DNA of 64,000 nt from Natronococcus occultus SP4 (GTDB taxonomy: Archaea > Halobacteriota > Halobacteria > Halobacteriales > Natrialbaceae), in contig NC_019974.1 in assembly GCF_000328685.1 (NCBI RefSeq), forward strand, positions 3,153,001 through 3,217,000. The letters are read 5' to 3'. This document shows positions 42,288 to 52,247 of the stretch, in pieces (the first letter of the stretch is position 1; each line of letters opens with the position of its first letter). The notes beneath the pieces were generated by a model. That model was not told the origin of the DNA and ran no database searches. It saw only the letters and a list, made by a program, of their open reading frames with translations. The position numbers and the translations under genes are program-made.

Positions 42288-42447
42288 GCAGTCTTTCGGC
42301 GATCGGCTCGGAACCACCTGCTTGCAGCTGAAAGGCCCGTGAGACGCTGTGCTTGCGGATCCATGTCGGAAGGTTGAACTTGCCGTTGGAGCAAAACGGA
42401 CGTAGGATACCCGTCTCGATCCGCCGTTTCCGATCCGTTTCGCACTC

Positions 42448-43626
42448 ATGCTCGAACTCACGCTCCTGATCGTCCTCGTCGTCTCGGTTCTGGCGCTTGT
42501 CCACTCGTATTTCCTCTACCCGCCGGCGCTCGCGTTGCTGGCGCGGTTGACCCCGACGCCGAGGACGTCCACCCCCGACACCCTGCCCTCGGTCGCACTC
42601 GTCGTCGCGGCGTACAACGAGGAGGAGATCATCGCCGAAAAGATCGAGAACAGCCTCGAACTCGACTACCCCGCGGATCGACTGTCGATCATCGTCTTCT
42701 CGGACGCGTCCTCGGACCGGACCGACGAGATCGTCCGTTCGTACGCCGACGAGGGGGTCGAACTCGTCCGGATCGAGGGGCGAGTCGGCAAGACCGAGTG
42801 CCAGAACCGGGTCGCCGACGCCGTCGACGAGGAGATCATCGTCTTCTCGGACGCAAACAGCATGTACGAGCCGGACGCGATCCGCGAGCTGGTGTCGTCG
42901 TTCGGCCCGGACGTGGGCTGTGTCGTCGGCGAACTCACGTACCGCGACTCGAGCGACGTCGACGGCGAGTCGATCTACTGGCGCTACGAGTCGCTGCTCA
43001 AGCGCCTCGAGTCGGCCGTCGGCTCGTCGGTGACGGGCAACGGCGCGATCTACGCGGTCCGGAGCTCGTCGTACGTTCCGCTTCGCCGGGACGCGATCAG
43101 CGACTTCGCGGAGCCGCTGGCGATCGTCAAGAACGGCGAGCGGGTGACCTACACCGCTGACGCGGTCGCCTGGGAGAACACCGAAGAGAGCGTCGACGAC
43201 GAACTCGACCGCCGCAGCCGAATCGTCACCCGGTCGTGGCACACCGTCGCGAACAACGCCGAACTGTTGAACCCCGCCCGGTATCCGCTGTTCTCGTTTC
43301 AACTGCTCTCACACAAGGTGCTCCGGTGGCTCTCGCCGGTGTTTCTCGCAACCGCCTTGCTCTCGACGATCGGGCTCGTCGTCCTCTCCGCGAACCCCCT
43401 CTCGCTGGCGGCACTGGCCGCCCAGCTCGCGTTCTACGGGCTCGCACTCGTCGGCGCCGTCCTCGATCGAACCGCGGTCTCGCCGCCGACGATCGTCCAC
43501 GTCCCCCACTTCTTCCTCGTCGCGAACTACGGTATGCTCGTCGGCCTCCGGAACTTCCTCCGGCGGGAGAACATCGTCACCTGGAACACGACCTCGCGAG
43601 AATCCGATCACGAGCCAGAGTCATGA
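42448..43626 (+). CDS. Membrane-anchored glycosyltransferase family 2
   Basis: 392 residues. An N-terminal helix (LLIVLVVSVLALVHSYFLY) precedes a GT-A domain with VALVVAAYNEEEIIAEKIEN, the Asp motifs IIVFSDASSDRTDE and IIVFSDANSMYEP, and TGNGAIYAVR; three helices close the protein. The arrangement matches processive or dolichol-linked GT2 enzymes that act on the inner membrane face. Its stop overlaps the start of the next glycosyltransferase (ATGA). First gene of the glycan island. Confidence 0.88.
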   Translation: MLELTLLIVLVVSVLALVHSYFLYPPALALLARLTPTPRTSTPDTLPSVALVVAAYNEEEIIAEKIENSLELDYPADRLSIIVFSDASSDRTDEIVRSYADEGVELVRIEGRVGKTECQNRVADAVDEEIIVFSDANSMYEPDAIRELVSSFGPDVGCVVGELTYRDSSDVDGESIYWRYESLLKRLESAVGSSVTGNGAIYAVRSSSYVPLRRDAISDFAEPLAIVKNGERVTYTADAVAWENTEESVDDELDRRSRIVTRSWHTVANNAELLNPARYPLFSFQLLSHKVLRWLSPVFLATALLSTIGLVVLSANPLSLAALAAQLAFYGLALVGAVLDRTAVSPPTIVHVPHFFLVANYGMLVGLRNFLRRENIVTWNTTSRESDHEPES

Positions 43627-44756
43627 CCCACGTCGTCCACATCTCTTCGGTCCACTACCCGTTCGATCCGCGCATCTTCCACAAGCAACTGCAGGCGCTG
43701 TCCGACGCCGGCTACCGGACGACGCTGCTGGTCCACCACGAGGACTCGACCGAGCGCGACGGCGTCACCGTACGCTCGGTCGGCGACGTCGAGAGTCGCC
43801 TCGAGCGCTGGCGGAACCTCCCGACGCTGTTCCGGGAAGCTCGGGCCGAGGACGCCGACGTCTACCACGTCCACGATCCGGAGCTGTTGCCGATCGGGGT
43901 CTTGCTGTCGCTGACGACCGACGCGAGTGTCGTCTACGACGTCCACGAGGACTACGCGGACGCGATCCGGGTCCGCGAGTGGATCCCCGAACCCGTCAAG
44001 CCCGTTCTGCAGCGGGTGTTTCCAACCGTTCAGGCGGCGCTAACCCGACCGCTGGAGCTGGTCGTGACCGCCGACGACTCGACCCGGGCACAGCTCGAGG
44101 GACACACGAGCACGCCCGTCGAAACGGTGCGGAACCTGCCGACGGTCGCGGGGATCGAGACCGACCGCGTCGACGTCGAGCGCTCCCACGAGCACGTACT
44201 GGCCTACGTCGGCGGCCTCGACCGGGAACGGGGCCTGTTGACCATGCTCCAGGTAACCGCCCGGCTCCGGGAGCGAGGACTCGACGTCGGGCTCTGGCTG
44301 CTCGGCCCGTTCCAGGACGGGGCGATCGAGCGCACGGCCCGCGAGTTCATGGACCGGGAGGGGATCGCCGAACACGTCCGGCTGTTCGGCTACGTCGACT
44401 ACGACGAGATCTTCTCCTATCTCTCGGCGGCCGACGTCGGCCTGCTGTTGGTCGACGAGGAGCGGTTCGCACGCAACGTGCCGACGAAGTTCTTCGAGTA
44501 CCTCTACTGTGAGCTTCCCGTCGTGATGACCGAGGTGCCGTCGCTCGAGCCCTACGCGGACGACGACTACTGTGTTGCGGTGCCCGAGGACGATCTCGAT
44601 CGGACCGTCGAGGAGCTTGCAGGGCTGCTCGAGGCGCCCGAGACCAGAGTCCGGATGGGCGAGGCCGGCCGCGAGGCGGTCGCCTCGGAGTACAGCTGGG
44701 AGATCGAACGGGACCGACTGCTGGCCGCGTACGCACAGCTCACCGACCGCCGATGA
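43623..44756 (+). CDS. Glycosyltransferase family 4 (group 1)
   Basis: 377 residues, GT-B fold. HYPFDPRIFHKQLQALSDAG opens the acceptor domain and VYDVHEDYADAIR follows. The donor site is in the C-terminal half (LAYVGGLDRERGL, then VPTKFFEYLYCELPVVMTE). ATG at 43623 overlaps the upstream stop by four bases; upstream in-frame sequence is Arg-rich shadow. Adds a sugar in the cytoplasm; sugar unknown. Confidence 0.88.
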   Translation: MTHVVHISSVHYPFDPRIFHKQLQALSDAGYRTTLLVHHEDSTERDGVTVRSVGDVESRLERWRNLPTLFREARAEDADVYHVHDPELLPIGVLLSLTTDASVVYDVHEDYADAIRVREWIPEPVKPVLQRVFPTVQAALTRPLELVVTADDSTRAQLEGHTSTPVETVRNLPTVAGIETDRVDVERSHEHVLAYVGGLDRERGLLTMLQVTARLRERGLDVGLWLLGPFQDGAIERTAREFMDREGIAEHVRLFGYVDYDEIFSYLSAADVGLLLVDEERFARNVPTKFFEYLYCELPVVMTEVPSLEPYADDDYCVAVPEDDLDRTVEELAGLLEAPETRVRMGEAGREAVASEYSWEIERDRLLAAYAQLTDRR

Positions 44757-44769
44757 CGACCCCCTTCGC

Positions 44770-45672
44770 ATGACCACCGTTTCAGTTATCACACCCACGT
44801 ACAACCGGGCGGAGACGCTTCCGCGAGCGATCGAGAGCGTCCTCGGACAGCGCCACGAGGAGTTCGAACACGTGATCGTCGACGACGGCTCGACCGACGA
44901 CACTCCGTCGGTCGTCGAGGGCTACGACGACGACCGCATCGAGTACGTCCGCCTCGAGGGCAACAACGGGGCGAACGTCGCCCGAAACGAGGGGATCCGG
45001 ACGTCCTCGGGAGAGTACGTCGCGTTTCTCGACTCCGACGACGAGTACTACCCGGGCAAGCTCGAAGCCTGCGTCGACGCTCTCGAGTCGCTGCCCGAGC
45101 GTTACGGCGGGGTCTTCCACGGCTACGACATCTATCGGGGCGAGACCTACCTCGGCCCGGAGGCGACCGACGACGGCCGCGTGACCCTCTCGGATCTCGG
45201 CGAGGCCAACGTCCCGGGCAGCTTCATCACGACGGCGTTCAGACGCGAGGTCTTCGAGGACGTCGGTCTCCTCGACGAGGCGATGGCCTCCTCCCAGGAC
45301 TACGAGTTCTACCTGCGGGTCGCCCGGGAGTACGATCTCTACGGACTCGGCACGGTGCTTGCGAAACACTACCGACAGGACGACTCGATCTCGCTGGATC
45401 TGGACGCGCGACGCACGGGGAAGGCCCAGCTCGTCGAGCGCCACGGCGACGTGTTGACCGCTCGGCGCCACGCCCACCACCACTACCTCCTCGGGCTGAC
45501 CCACGCGAAACGCGACGAACTGGGGCCAGCACGCCGGGAGCTCGCCAGGGCGATCCGACTCGATCCGACGAACCCGTTTCCGTACGTCCACCTGGCGACC
45601 TGCGTGACGCCGACGACGTTCGCGCTCGGCATGTCGGCAAAACGACGGGTAAAACGCCTCCTCGGCCAGTGA
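44770..45672 (+). CDS. Glycosyltransferase family 2
   Basis: 300 residues. VSVITPTYNRAETLPRAIES begins the GT-A fold, VIVDDGSTDDT and the DxD-type FLDSDDEYYPGK bind the nucleotide sugar, and SSQDYEFYLRVAREYDL is the acceptor-side ED region. The C-terminus (~215-300) is a helical extension. It follows the GT4 gene by 13 bases in the same operon. Confidence 0.88.
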   Translation: MTTVSVITPTYNRAETLPRAIESVLGQRHEEFEHVIVDDGSTDDTPSVVEGYDDDRIEYVRLEGNNGANVARNEGIRTSSGEYVAFLDSDDEYYPGKLEACVDALESLPERYGGVFHGYDIYRGETYLGPEATDDGRVTLSDLGEANVPGSFITTAFRREVFEDVGLLDEAMASSQDYEFYLRVAREYDLYGLGTVLAKHYRQDDSISLDLDARRTGKAQLVERHGDVLTARRHAHHHYLLGLTHAKRDELGPARRELARAIRLDPTNPFPYVHLATCVTPTTFALGMSAKRRVKRLLGQ

Positions 45673-45736
45673 GCCTCTCGAAACGGCGCGTTCTCGATAG
45701 CAAGACACTTCAGCGGAAATCGGAAACGTGACCTCG

Positions 45737-46975
45737 ATGGTCGACCAGCCGAAACGGCTCGATGCCGCCGTTGCGATCTGTTACGTCGCGTTCGTCTTCT
45801 CTGGCGTCTATAAGAGCGCCTGGTACCTCCAGTGGAGTCCGATCGATCTGACGGTGCTGTTTGGCGCGGCGACGGTCGGCGTCTCGGGCCTGCTGGTCGC
45901 ACGCGATCGGATCGCGCTCACCCGCCCGTCGCTGCTCGTTCCCGCCCTGTTCGGCCTCTTTGCCGGCTACGCCGTCCTTTCGGGGCTCTGGTCGCCGAGT
46001 ACGGAGTACTTCCTCTCGAAGTCGCTTCGGCTGGTCGGCGTTACCGGGCTGGCGCTCGGGCTCGGCGCGATCGTGATCGCGACGTCGGTCCGACGGCTGC
46101 GGTACGCTGGCTTCGCAACCGCGGGGGTCGCACTGCTCACCGCCCTCGAGATGCTCTCCCAGTACTACCAGGCCGGCGGAGGCGAACCCTCCCCGTTCGG
46201 CACGAACTACCTCATCACGGGCCGGGCGATCGGCCTGGGGCTGTTGCTGGCGGTCGGCTACCTCGTGCTCTCCCGCGAGGACCGAACCCTCACCGCCACA
46301 GCGGCCGTCGGGGCGGTCGTGATGGGGTACGCCCTGTTGATCAGCGGCGCTCGCGGACCCACGGTCGCCGTCGTGGGCTCGATCGCGTTGCTCGTCGCGG
46401 CCGGGATCGTTCTCGGAACGTTGCCAAACGGCAGGCTCGCACTGGCTGGATACAGCGTCGCCGGCGTCGCGTCGCTGATCGCCCTCGTTACCGTCGCCAG
46501 ACAACTGCGTGCCATACAGCGGCTTCTCGCCCTCGTCGACGGCCCGGGACGGTCGCTCGGCCTTCGCTTTGGCTACTGGACGAATACGCTCGACGCTCTC
46601 CACCCGGGGATGCTCGTCCTCGGAGAGGGGTTCGGCGCCTGGCCGGTGTTGATCGACCCCGGATCCGACACCCGCTACTATCCCCACAATATGCTCTTCG
46701 AGATCCTGTTCGAACTCGGTATCGTCGGACTCGTTCTCGTCGGAGCCCTGTTCGGGTACGTCGTCCTCCACGCCGCTCATGACTGGCTCGCACACCCGGA
46801 GCCGACCCACGTCGTCCTCGGGATCCTGCTCGTTTACATGCTGGTCAACGCGATGGTCACCGGCGACCTGAACGACGACCGCTACCTGTTCGCGATCGTC
46901 GGCGTGATGGCCTACGGGGTCGGCAGTCGACGGCTCGGTACCGTCCGGGACGTCCTCGAGAACCGAACCACCTAA
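45737..46975 (+). CDS. Wzy/WaaL-type O-antigen polymerase/ligase-like membrane protein (copy 1)
   Basis: 412 residues, about 11 helices. The external loop with YPHNMLFEILFELGIVG is the H-N-x-x-x-E/L signature of the Wzy_C/O-antigen-ligase group, preceded by FGYWTNTLDALHPGMLVLGEG. Probably polymerises or transfers lipid-linked glycans outside the membrane. ATG 45737 or GTG 45728 are both possible. Four such proteins lie within 11 kb; this one is not obviously close to the paralogous pair. Confidence 0.82.
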   Translation: MVDQPKRLDAAVAICYVAFVFSGVYKSAWYLQWSPIDLTVLFGAATVGVSGLLVARDRIALTRPSLLVPALFGLFAGYAVLSGLWSPSTEYFLSKSLRLVGVTGLALGLGAIVIATSVRRLRYAGFATAGVALLTALEMLSQYYQAGGGEPSPFGTNYLITGRAIGLGLLLAVGYLVLSREDRTLTATAAVGAVVMGYALLISGARGPTVAVVGSIALLVAAGIVLGTLPNGRLALAGYSVAGVASLIALVTVARQLRAIQRLLALVDGPGRSLGLRFGYWTNTLDALHPGMLVLGEGFGAWPVLIDPGSDTRYYPHNMLFEILFELGIVGLVLVGALFGYVVLHAAHDWLAHPEPTHVVLGILLVYMLVNAMVTGDLNDDRYLFAIVGVMAYGVGSRRLGTVRDVLENRTT

Positions 46976-47027
46976 AGCTGCCGCGGAGGCGACGGCGAAA
47001 CCCGGACGTCGCGTCCACCGGCGGCGG

Positions 47028-48476
47028 CTATCGGGGCGGCTCCGTCCGTTCTCCGAACAGCAGGTAGCCGATCGCGACGGTCGCGAGCACCGCGCCGACC
47101 GACCAGTCGAACAGCGTGTAGGACTCGAAGAACTGGTGGATCGCCCAGCCGACGGCGAGCGCGAGCATTCCGATGTCGATCCGTGAGTAGTCCAGCGTCG
47201 CGGCCGCGACGCTTCCGGAGACGAGCCCGATGTAGGCGAGCGCACCCACGAGACCGGTCTGGACGAGCACCGTGAGATAGGAATTGTGCGGCGTCGGCGC
47301 CCCCTCACCGGGAAGATAGGGTTCGATGACGGTACTGGCCGGACCGCTGCCGTGGCCGAACAACAGCGGGCCGTCCTGGACGGCGTGGAGGCTCGCAGCC
47401 CACAGCTCGAAGCGCCCGGACGCGGAGATGCCGACGGCGCCGGCGGCCATCGCCCCGAGGACGCCGACAACCGCGAGGACGGACGCGCCGACCGCGATCG
47501 GAACGGCGTCGCGCCCGCCGACCGCGAAGGCGCCATAGATGGCGGTGGCGACCGCGGCGGCCAGCATCGCCGCGCGGGCGTTCGAGAGGAAGAGACCGAG
47601 CCCGCAGACGACCGCGAGGACGCTGGCCGCGCTCGCGCCGAGCGGTCGTCGGGCGACGGCCAGTCGGTGTGTCTCGACGACCGCGGCGACGAACCCGGCA
47701 AACGACAGCAGCCCGAGCCCGTTCGGGTTCGGGAAGATCGACTGGAGCGTCAGGATGTCCGGATCGAACCCCGGAACGCTCGGCGAGGACGCGGTGTACC
47801 GGCCGACGTCGAAGAGCCACAGCGTGTAGTCGCCGACGAGATAGGTCGGGAGGCCAAGCACCACGACGACCGCGGCGAGTCCGGACAGGAACCAAAGAAA
47901 CACGCGCTCGGGAAGGAGCCGGGGGATCACGACGAGGCTGGTCCCCATCACCACAGCGGCCCAGACGGGCCAGCGCGACTGCGTACTCGAGGGGACGAAC
48001 GCGAGGGTGTGGGCGAGATACAGCGCCGTCAGCACCGCAAAACAGCCGACCGCGACCCACTGGACGGCGGTAAACTGCCTGACGTCGCTGACGACCAGAA
48101 CGTACGCGAGGACGAGTGCGACCGCGAGAACGATCGCGAGGACGCGGCTCGAACCCGGTCCGAACCCCGGCGAGCTGGTCTGATAGAGCAGCCCGACGAT
48201 GGCAACGGCAACGACGACGCCGAGGGCCGAACGGATCGCGGCCTGTCGGGGACGACGCTCCCGGACGGCGTTGACGGCGAGGCGGATCCCGAGGATCGCT
48301 CCGAGGACGACCGCGGCGACGGAGAGCTGCCACGCCAGGACGGCCCCAGTCGTGTGGGCGACGACGACGAGGAGCAGATAGAGGGCGACCAGTCCGTAGA
48401 TCACGCCGTGTCCGATACGTTCGCCGCCGATCCGTTCGGCGAGTGCCGTCGTCGGATCCCGTTCAGCGGTACTCAC
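47028..48476 (-). CDS. Wzy/WaaL-type polymerase/ligase-like membrane protein (copy 2, paralogue of 53000-54427)
   Basis: 482 residues, about 12 helices. GTG start at 48476 (VSTAERDP) supported by the TATA box AATAAATA at 48500-48507, 24-31 bases upstream. Conserved IQ/LQSIFPNPNGLGLLSFAGF, FLSNARAAMLAAAVATAIYG and TPHNSYLTVLVQTGLVGALA match the copy at 53 kb almost block for block. The HNSYL segment is the catalytic-type loop of O-antigen ligases. Divergent from aglF. Confidence 0.83.
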   Translation of the reverse strand: MSTAERDPTTALAERIGGERIGHGVIYGLVALYLLLVVVAHTTGAVLAWQLSVAAVVLGAILGIRLAVNAVRERRPRQAAIRSALGVVVAVAIVGLLYQTSSPGFGPGSSRVLAIVLAVALVLAYVLVVSDVRQFTAVQWVAVGCFAVLTALYLAHTLAFVPSSTQSRWPVWAAVVMGTSLVVIPRLLPERVFLWFLSGLAAVVVVLGLPTYLVGDYTLWLFDVGRYTASSPSVPGFDPDILTLQSIFPNPNGLGLLSFAGFVAAVVETHRLAVARRPLGASAASVLAVVCGLGLFLSNARAAMLAAAVATAIYGAFAVGGRDAVPIAVGASVLAVVGVLGAMAAGAVGISASGRFELWAASLHAVQDGPLLFGHGSGPASTVIEPYLPGEGAPTPHNSYLTVLVQTGLVGALAYIGLVSGSVAAATLDYSRIDIGMLALAVGWAIHQFFESYTLFDWSVGAVLATVAIGYLLFGERTEPPR

Positions 48477-48499
48477 TGGGCTAAGGATTCGAAGTGAGC

Positions 48500-48507
48500 A
48501 ATAAATA
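48500..48507 (-). promoter_or_regulatory. TATA box of polymerase copy 2
   Basis: The minus strand reads TATTTATT, 24-31 bases before the GTG start. Confidence 0.6.
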
Positions 48508-48672
48508 TCTGTCCTGTTCGCCCACGAGCCACCGTACGCGGCTCTGTGGCGGAAATCTGGGGAATCGGGCCGCGGCGCGGATCGACGCACGAACCGGTCC
48601 GGAGACCGTTCCGGATCGATACCGTTACGGACCAGAACGTTATTGTAACGAGAGAGTTACCATTTAGTGTCA

Positions 48673-49410
48673 ATGCAAGCCGTCGTACTCGCGGCCGGAG
48701 AGGGGACGCGACTCCGTCCGCTAACCGAGGACAAGCCGAAGGGACTCGTCGAGGTCGACGAGAAACCGATCATCACCCACTGTCTCGATCGTCTCGTCGA
48801 GCTTGGCGCAAGCGAGTTCGTCATCGTGGTCGGCTACCTCAAGGAGAAGATCATCGACCACTACGGCGACGAGTACCGCGGGGTGCCGATCACCTACGCC
48901 CACCAGCGCGAGCAGAAGGGGCTCGCCCACGCCTTGCTGTGTGTAGAGGAACATATCAACGACGACTTCATGCTGATTCTGGGCGACAACATCTTCGAGG
49001 CGAACCTCGAGGACGTCGTTCGCCGTCAGCAAGAGGAGCGCGCGGACGCGGCCTTCCTCGTCGAGGAAGTCCCCTGGGACGAGGCCTCCAGATACGGCGT
49101 CTGCGATACGAACGCCTACGGCGAGATTACCGACGTCGTCGAGAAGCCCGACGACCCGCCCTCGAACCTCGTGATGACCGGGTTCTACACGTTCACGCCC
49201 GCGATCTTCCACGCCTGTCATCTCGTCCAGCCCTCCGATCGGGGCGAGTACGAGATCAGCGACGCGGTCGACTTGCTTATCCAGTCGGGGCGGACGATCG
49301 ACGCGATCGGCCTCGACGGGTGGCGGATCGACGTCGGCTACCCCGAGGACCGCGACCGGGCCGAGGAGCGTCTTCAGGAGAAGGTTCCGGCCGAAGCGGG
49401 CTCGAACTGA
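48673..49410 (+). CDS. aglF: Glucose-1-phosphate nucleotidylyltransferase AglF
   Basis: 245 residues. AVVLAAGEGTRLRPLTEDKP, MLILGDNIFEANLEDVVRRQ, and the long nearly invariant stretch around VMTGFYTFTPAIFHACHLVQ match my recollection of Haloferax volcanii AglF, a uridylyltransferase of the N-glycosylation pathway that activates glucose/hexuronate precursors. A GTG at 48667 is an alternative start. TATA-like TTATTG at 48640-48645. Places the island in archaeal N-glycan or related surface-glycan synthesis. Confidence 0.9.
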   Translation: MQAVVLAAGEGTRLRPLTEDKPKGLVEVDEKPIITHCLDRLVELGASEFVIVVGYLKEKIIDHYGDEYRGVPITYAHQREQKGLAHALLCVEEHINDDFMLILGDNIFEANLEDVVRRQQEERADAAFLVEEVPWDEASRYGVCDTNAYGEITDVVEKPDDPPSNLVMTGFYTFTPAIFHACHLVQPSDRGEYEISDAVDLLIQSGRTIDAIGLDGWRIDVGYPEDRDRAEERLQEKVPAEAGSN

Positions 49411-49483
49411 GGCCGCCGAAACGCCGTCGTACGGATCCGATGGGACTATACGACTCCACAGGCGATACGCTACTACTTCCGAT

Positions 49484-51289
49484 ATGTCTGCTGACGATGC
49501 CGAGCATATCTCTCGGCGTGACAAACTCGACGCACTGTTAGACGTCGCTCGGTTCAGTCCGAAGTTTACGACCCTGATCGTCGGTCTCGGGTTGCTCGCC
49601 GCGGTTCTCGAGGGGATCGGGCTGAGCTTCATTCTCCCGATCATCGAGATCGTCCAGACCGACGATCCGGCCGCGGAGGCCGACGGGCTGATGGAGGCGT
49701 TCGTCCTCGTCTACGAGACGCTCGGCATCCCGTTCACCCTCGGGTTCGTGGTGACCGGCGTCGCGGCCGTGATGACCGTTCGCTACACCGCGAGCTTCCT
49801 GGTCGGCTGGTTCCGCGAGGCACTGCGGACCTACTACATCCGGGATCTGCAGGTGCGGGCGTTCGACAACGCCCTCGACGCGGAGGTCAAGTACTTCGAC
49901 GAGGAGGGTTCCGACGACATTCTCAACGCGATCGTCACCCAGACCTACTACGCGGGACGGGTGATCCGGCGTGTGATCAAGGTCCTCGAGCAGCTGTTTC
50001 TCTCGCTTGCCTACCTCGTTATCGCGCTGGTGATGGCGCCGACGCTGACACTGATCGCAATCGCCATCCTCGGCGGGCTGACGGTGCTGTTACGCGGCGT
50101 CCTCGAGGGCGGCTACGACCTCGGCGACGAGGTCGCGGACGCCAACGAGCGCCGCCAGGAGGCCGCCCAAGCCGGCACCCAGGGGATCCGTGACGTGCGG
50201 ATCTTCGGGCTCGCCAACGAGCTGCGCGGGAACTTCCTCTCGGCCGTCGACCAGTACACGACCGCCCGAATCAAGCTCCGGCGCAACGAGGCGGCGATCA
50301 ACAACTTCTACAATCTCGGCGTCGCCGTCTCGGTGTTCGTCCTCATCTATCTCGCGCTCACCTTCGCCGATCTGTCGATCGGCGCGCTCGGCGTGTTCCT
50401 CTTTGCAATGATGCAACTCGGCCCCAAGGTCAGCGCGCTCAACGAGTACTACTACAAGGTCGAGAACGATCTCCCCCACCTCGTTCGAACCCAGCAGTTC
50501 ATCGACGACCTCGAGGGCCGCGAGGAAGTCAACGAGCCGACGCGGGCGGTCCCCGACGCGGTCGATCACGTCGAGTTCGACGACGTCGAGTTCTCCTACG
50601 ACGGCGACGAGCGCGTCCTCGACGGGATCAGCTTCGAGGTCGAGAACGGCGAGTTCGTCGCCTTTGTCGGTCAGTCCGGCGCCGGAAAGTCGACGATCGT
50701 CTCGCTGCTGGCCCGCCTCTACGAGATCGATCGCGGCGAGATTCGTGCCAACGGCGTCCCGATCGCCGAGATGGACGTCGACGAGTGGCGCGACCGGATC
50801 TCGATCGTCCGGCAGGATCCGTTCATCTTCAACGACACACTGCGGTACAACCTCACGATCGGCAACCGGGACGTTTCCCGGGCCGAGATCGACCGCGCGT
50901 GTTCGATCGCGAAGGTCGACGAGTTCATCGACGAGCTTCCGAACGGGTACGACACCGTCCTCGGAGACGACGGGACCCGGCTGTCGGGCGGCCAGAAACA
51001 GCGCGTCTCGCTCGCCCGGGCGTTACTCGAGGACACCGAGCTGTTGATCCTGGACGAGGCGACCAGCGATCTGGACTCGAGTCTCGAACAGGAGGTCCAG
51101 GCGGCGATCGAGGGGATGGACCGAGATTACGCGATGATCGCGATCGCCCACCGGCTCTCGACCGTCGAGAACGCCGATCGGATCTACACGCTCTCGGACG
51201 GTGAGGTCGTCGAGGCGGGCCGACACGGTGAGTTGATTGACCGGGACGGACAGTACGCGGAGCTGTACTCGATCCAGTCCCAGCGGTAA
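49484..51289 (+). CDS. ABC exporter, fused membrane and ATPase domains (MsbA/lipid-flippase type)
   Basis: 601 residues. Six-helix ABC membrane domain at about 35-330 (with a helix-rich start LIVGLGLLAAVLEGIGLSFI), then the nucleotide-binding domain: Walker A GQSGAGKST near 396, signature LSGGQKQR near 500, Walker B LLILDEAT near 518, H-loop IAIAHRLSTV. The early LEGIGLSFILPII segment resembles PglK-type lipid-linked oligosaccharide flippases. In this context it may flip or export a glycan lipid. Confidence 0.9.
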   Translation: MSADDAEHISRRDKLDALLDVARFSPKFTTLIVGLGLLAAVLEGIGLSFILPIIEIVQTDDPAAEADGLMEAFVLVYETLGIPFTLGFVVTGVAAVMTVRYTASFLVGWFREALRTYYIRDLQVRAFDNALDAEVKYFDEEGSDDILNAIVTQTYYAGRVIRRVIKVLEQLFLSLAYLVIALVMAPTLTLIAIAILGGLTVLLRGVLEGGYDLGDEVADANERRQEAAQAGTQGIRDVRIFGLANELRGNFLSAVDQYTTARIKLRRNEAAINNFYNLGVAVSVFVLIYLALTFADLSIGALGVFLFAMMQLGPKVSALNEYYYKVENDLPHLVRTQQFIDDLEGREEVNEPTRAVPDAVDHVEFDDVEFSYDGDERVLDGISFEVENGEFVAFVGQSGAGKSTIVSLLARLYEIDRGEIRANGVPIAEMDVDEWRDRISIVRQDPFIFNDTLRYNLTIGNRDVSRAEIDRACSIAKVDEFIDELPNGYDTVLGDDGTRLSGGQKQRVSLARALLEDTELLILDEATSDLDSSLEQEVQAAIEGMDRDYAMIAIAHRLSTVENADRIYTLSDGEVVEAGRHGELIDRDGQYAELYSIQSQR

Positions 51290-51317
51290 CCGTTCGCGAG
51301 GACGACGCCGAACACCT

Positions 51318-52067
51318 ATGCCCGAGCACACACACGTCGAGTTTCTCGGTCCACCGGGAGCGGGGAAGTCGACCGTCCACAGGGAGCTGACGGCGGCGCC
51401 CCGGTACTACGGCGGGATCTACGCCGACGCCATCGAGCGGCTGGCTCGCGAGCAACTCTGCGGGTGGCGACGGCTCGCCTACCGGCTGCTTCCCTCGGGT
51501 CTTCGCTCCGTCCTCGAGACGGTGTCCCTGCAGCATCCGCTCCGGGCCCGGCTGCTCGACGAGTTCGTCGTCGAGAACCCGTCGTTTCCGGCCGCGATGT
51601 GGAACGCTCACCGCGTGGCGACCACGGAACCCGACGCGGGCCCGACCGTGCTCAAAAACGCCGCGGAGCGGTACCAGCTGGGCGTCGAGACGGTCGGACC
51701 CGACGAGCGGTTCTGTATGGACGAGGGGTTCATGATGGGCGCCGTCGCGGTGCTGTGGCGGGGCGGCGAGGCGTTCTCGCTTCCGGCGTACTTCGAGTGC
51801 GTGCCGACCCCCGAGACGCTCGTCCACGTCACTGCACCACGGGAGGTCTGTCTCCGTCGCCAGCGTGACCGGGAGAAGACCCTCGCGGACCGACACGCGG
51901 TCGCGGCGATGGACGACGCCCAGCAGCGCCACGAGGACGCCTGCGCGCGGGTCGTCGAGGCTGCCGAGGCGACCGACGGGATAACCGTCGTCACGGTCTC
52001 GAATGAGGGGCGTCTCGAGGAGGCGGTCGAAAGCGTCGAGCGAGCGCTGGCCGCCCCATCGCAGTAG
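51318..52067 (+). CDS. P-loop kinase-like protein of the glycan island (copy 1)
   Basis: 249 residues. Walker A GPPGAGKST at 11-19. Mid-protein FCMDEGFMMG, then VHVTAPREVCLRRQRDREK resembles the LID region of adenylate/thymidylate-type kinases. No known kinase was recognised. It is related in plan to the protein at 61439, with the same GxPGAGKST start and V-P/E-PE-L/R-R region. Starts 28 bases after the ABC exporter. Could phosphorylate a sugar, polyprenol or small metabolite. Confidence 0.7.
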   Translation: MPEHTHVEFLGPPGAGKSTVHRELTAAPRYYGGIYADAIERLAREQLCGWRRLAYRLLPSGLRSVLETVSLQHPLRARLLDEFVVENPSFPAAMWNAHRVATTEPDAGPTVLKNAAERYQLGVETVGPDERFCMDEGFMMGAVAVLWRGGEAFSLPAYFECVPTPETLVHVTAPREVCLRRQRDREKTLADRHAVAAMDDAQQRHEDACARVVEAAEATDGITVVTVSNEGRLEEAVESVERALAAPSQ

Positions 52068-52247
52068 TGACGGTGTGCCACGACGGCCGGTACGGTGCCG
52101 ACGTCGCGACGTCGGCTCCCGCCCAGCGACACGAGGACGATACCCTTTTGGGCCAGAGCTGGCAGGTTCTCCGTACGGACGCTGCATGTGGGGACTCCGA
52201 ACGGGCCCGTGTCGCCCGAACGCACGCGGTAAGTGGGGCGCGGATCG

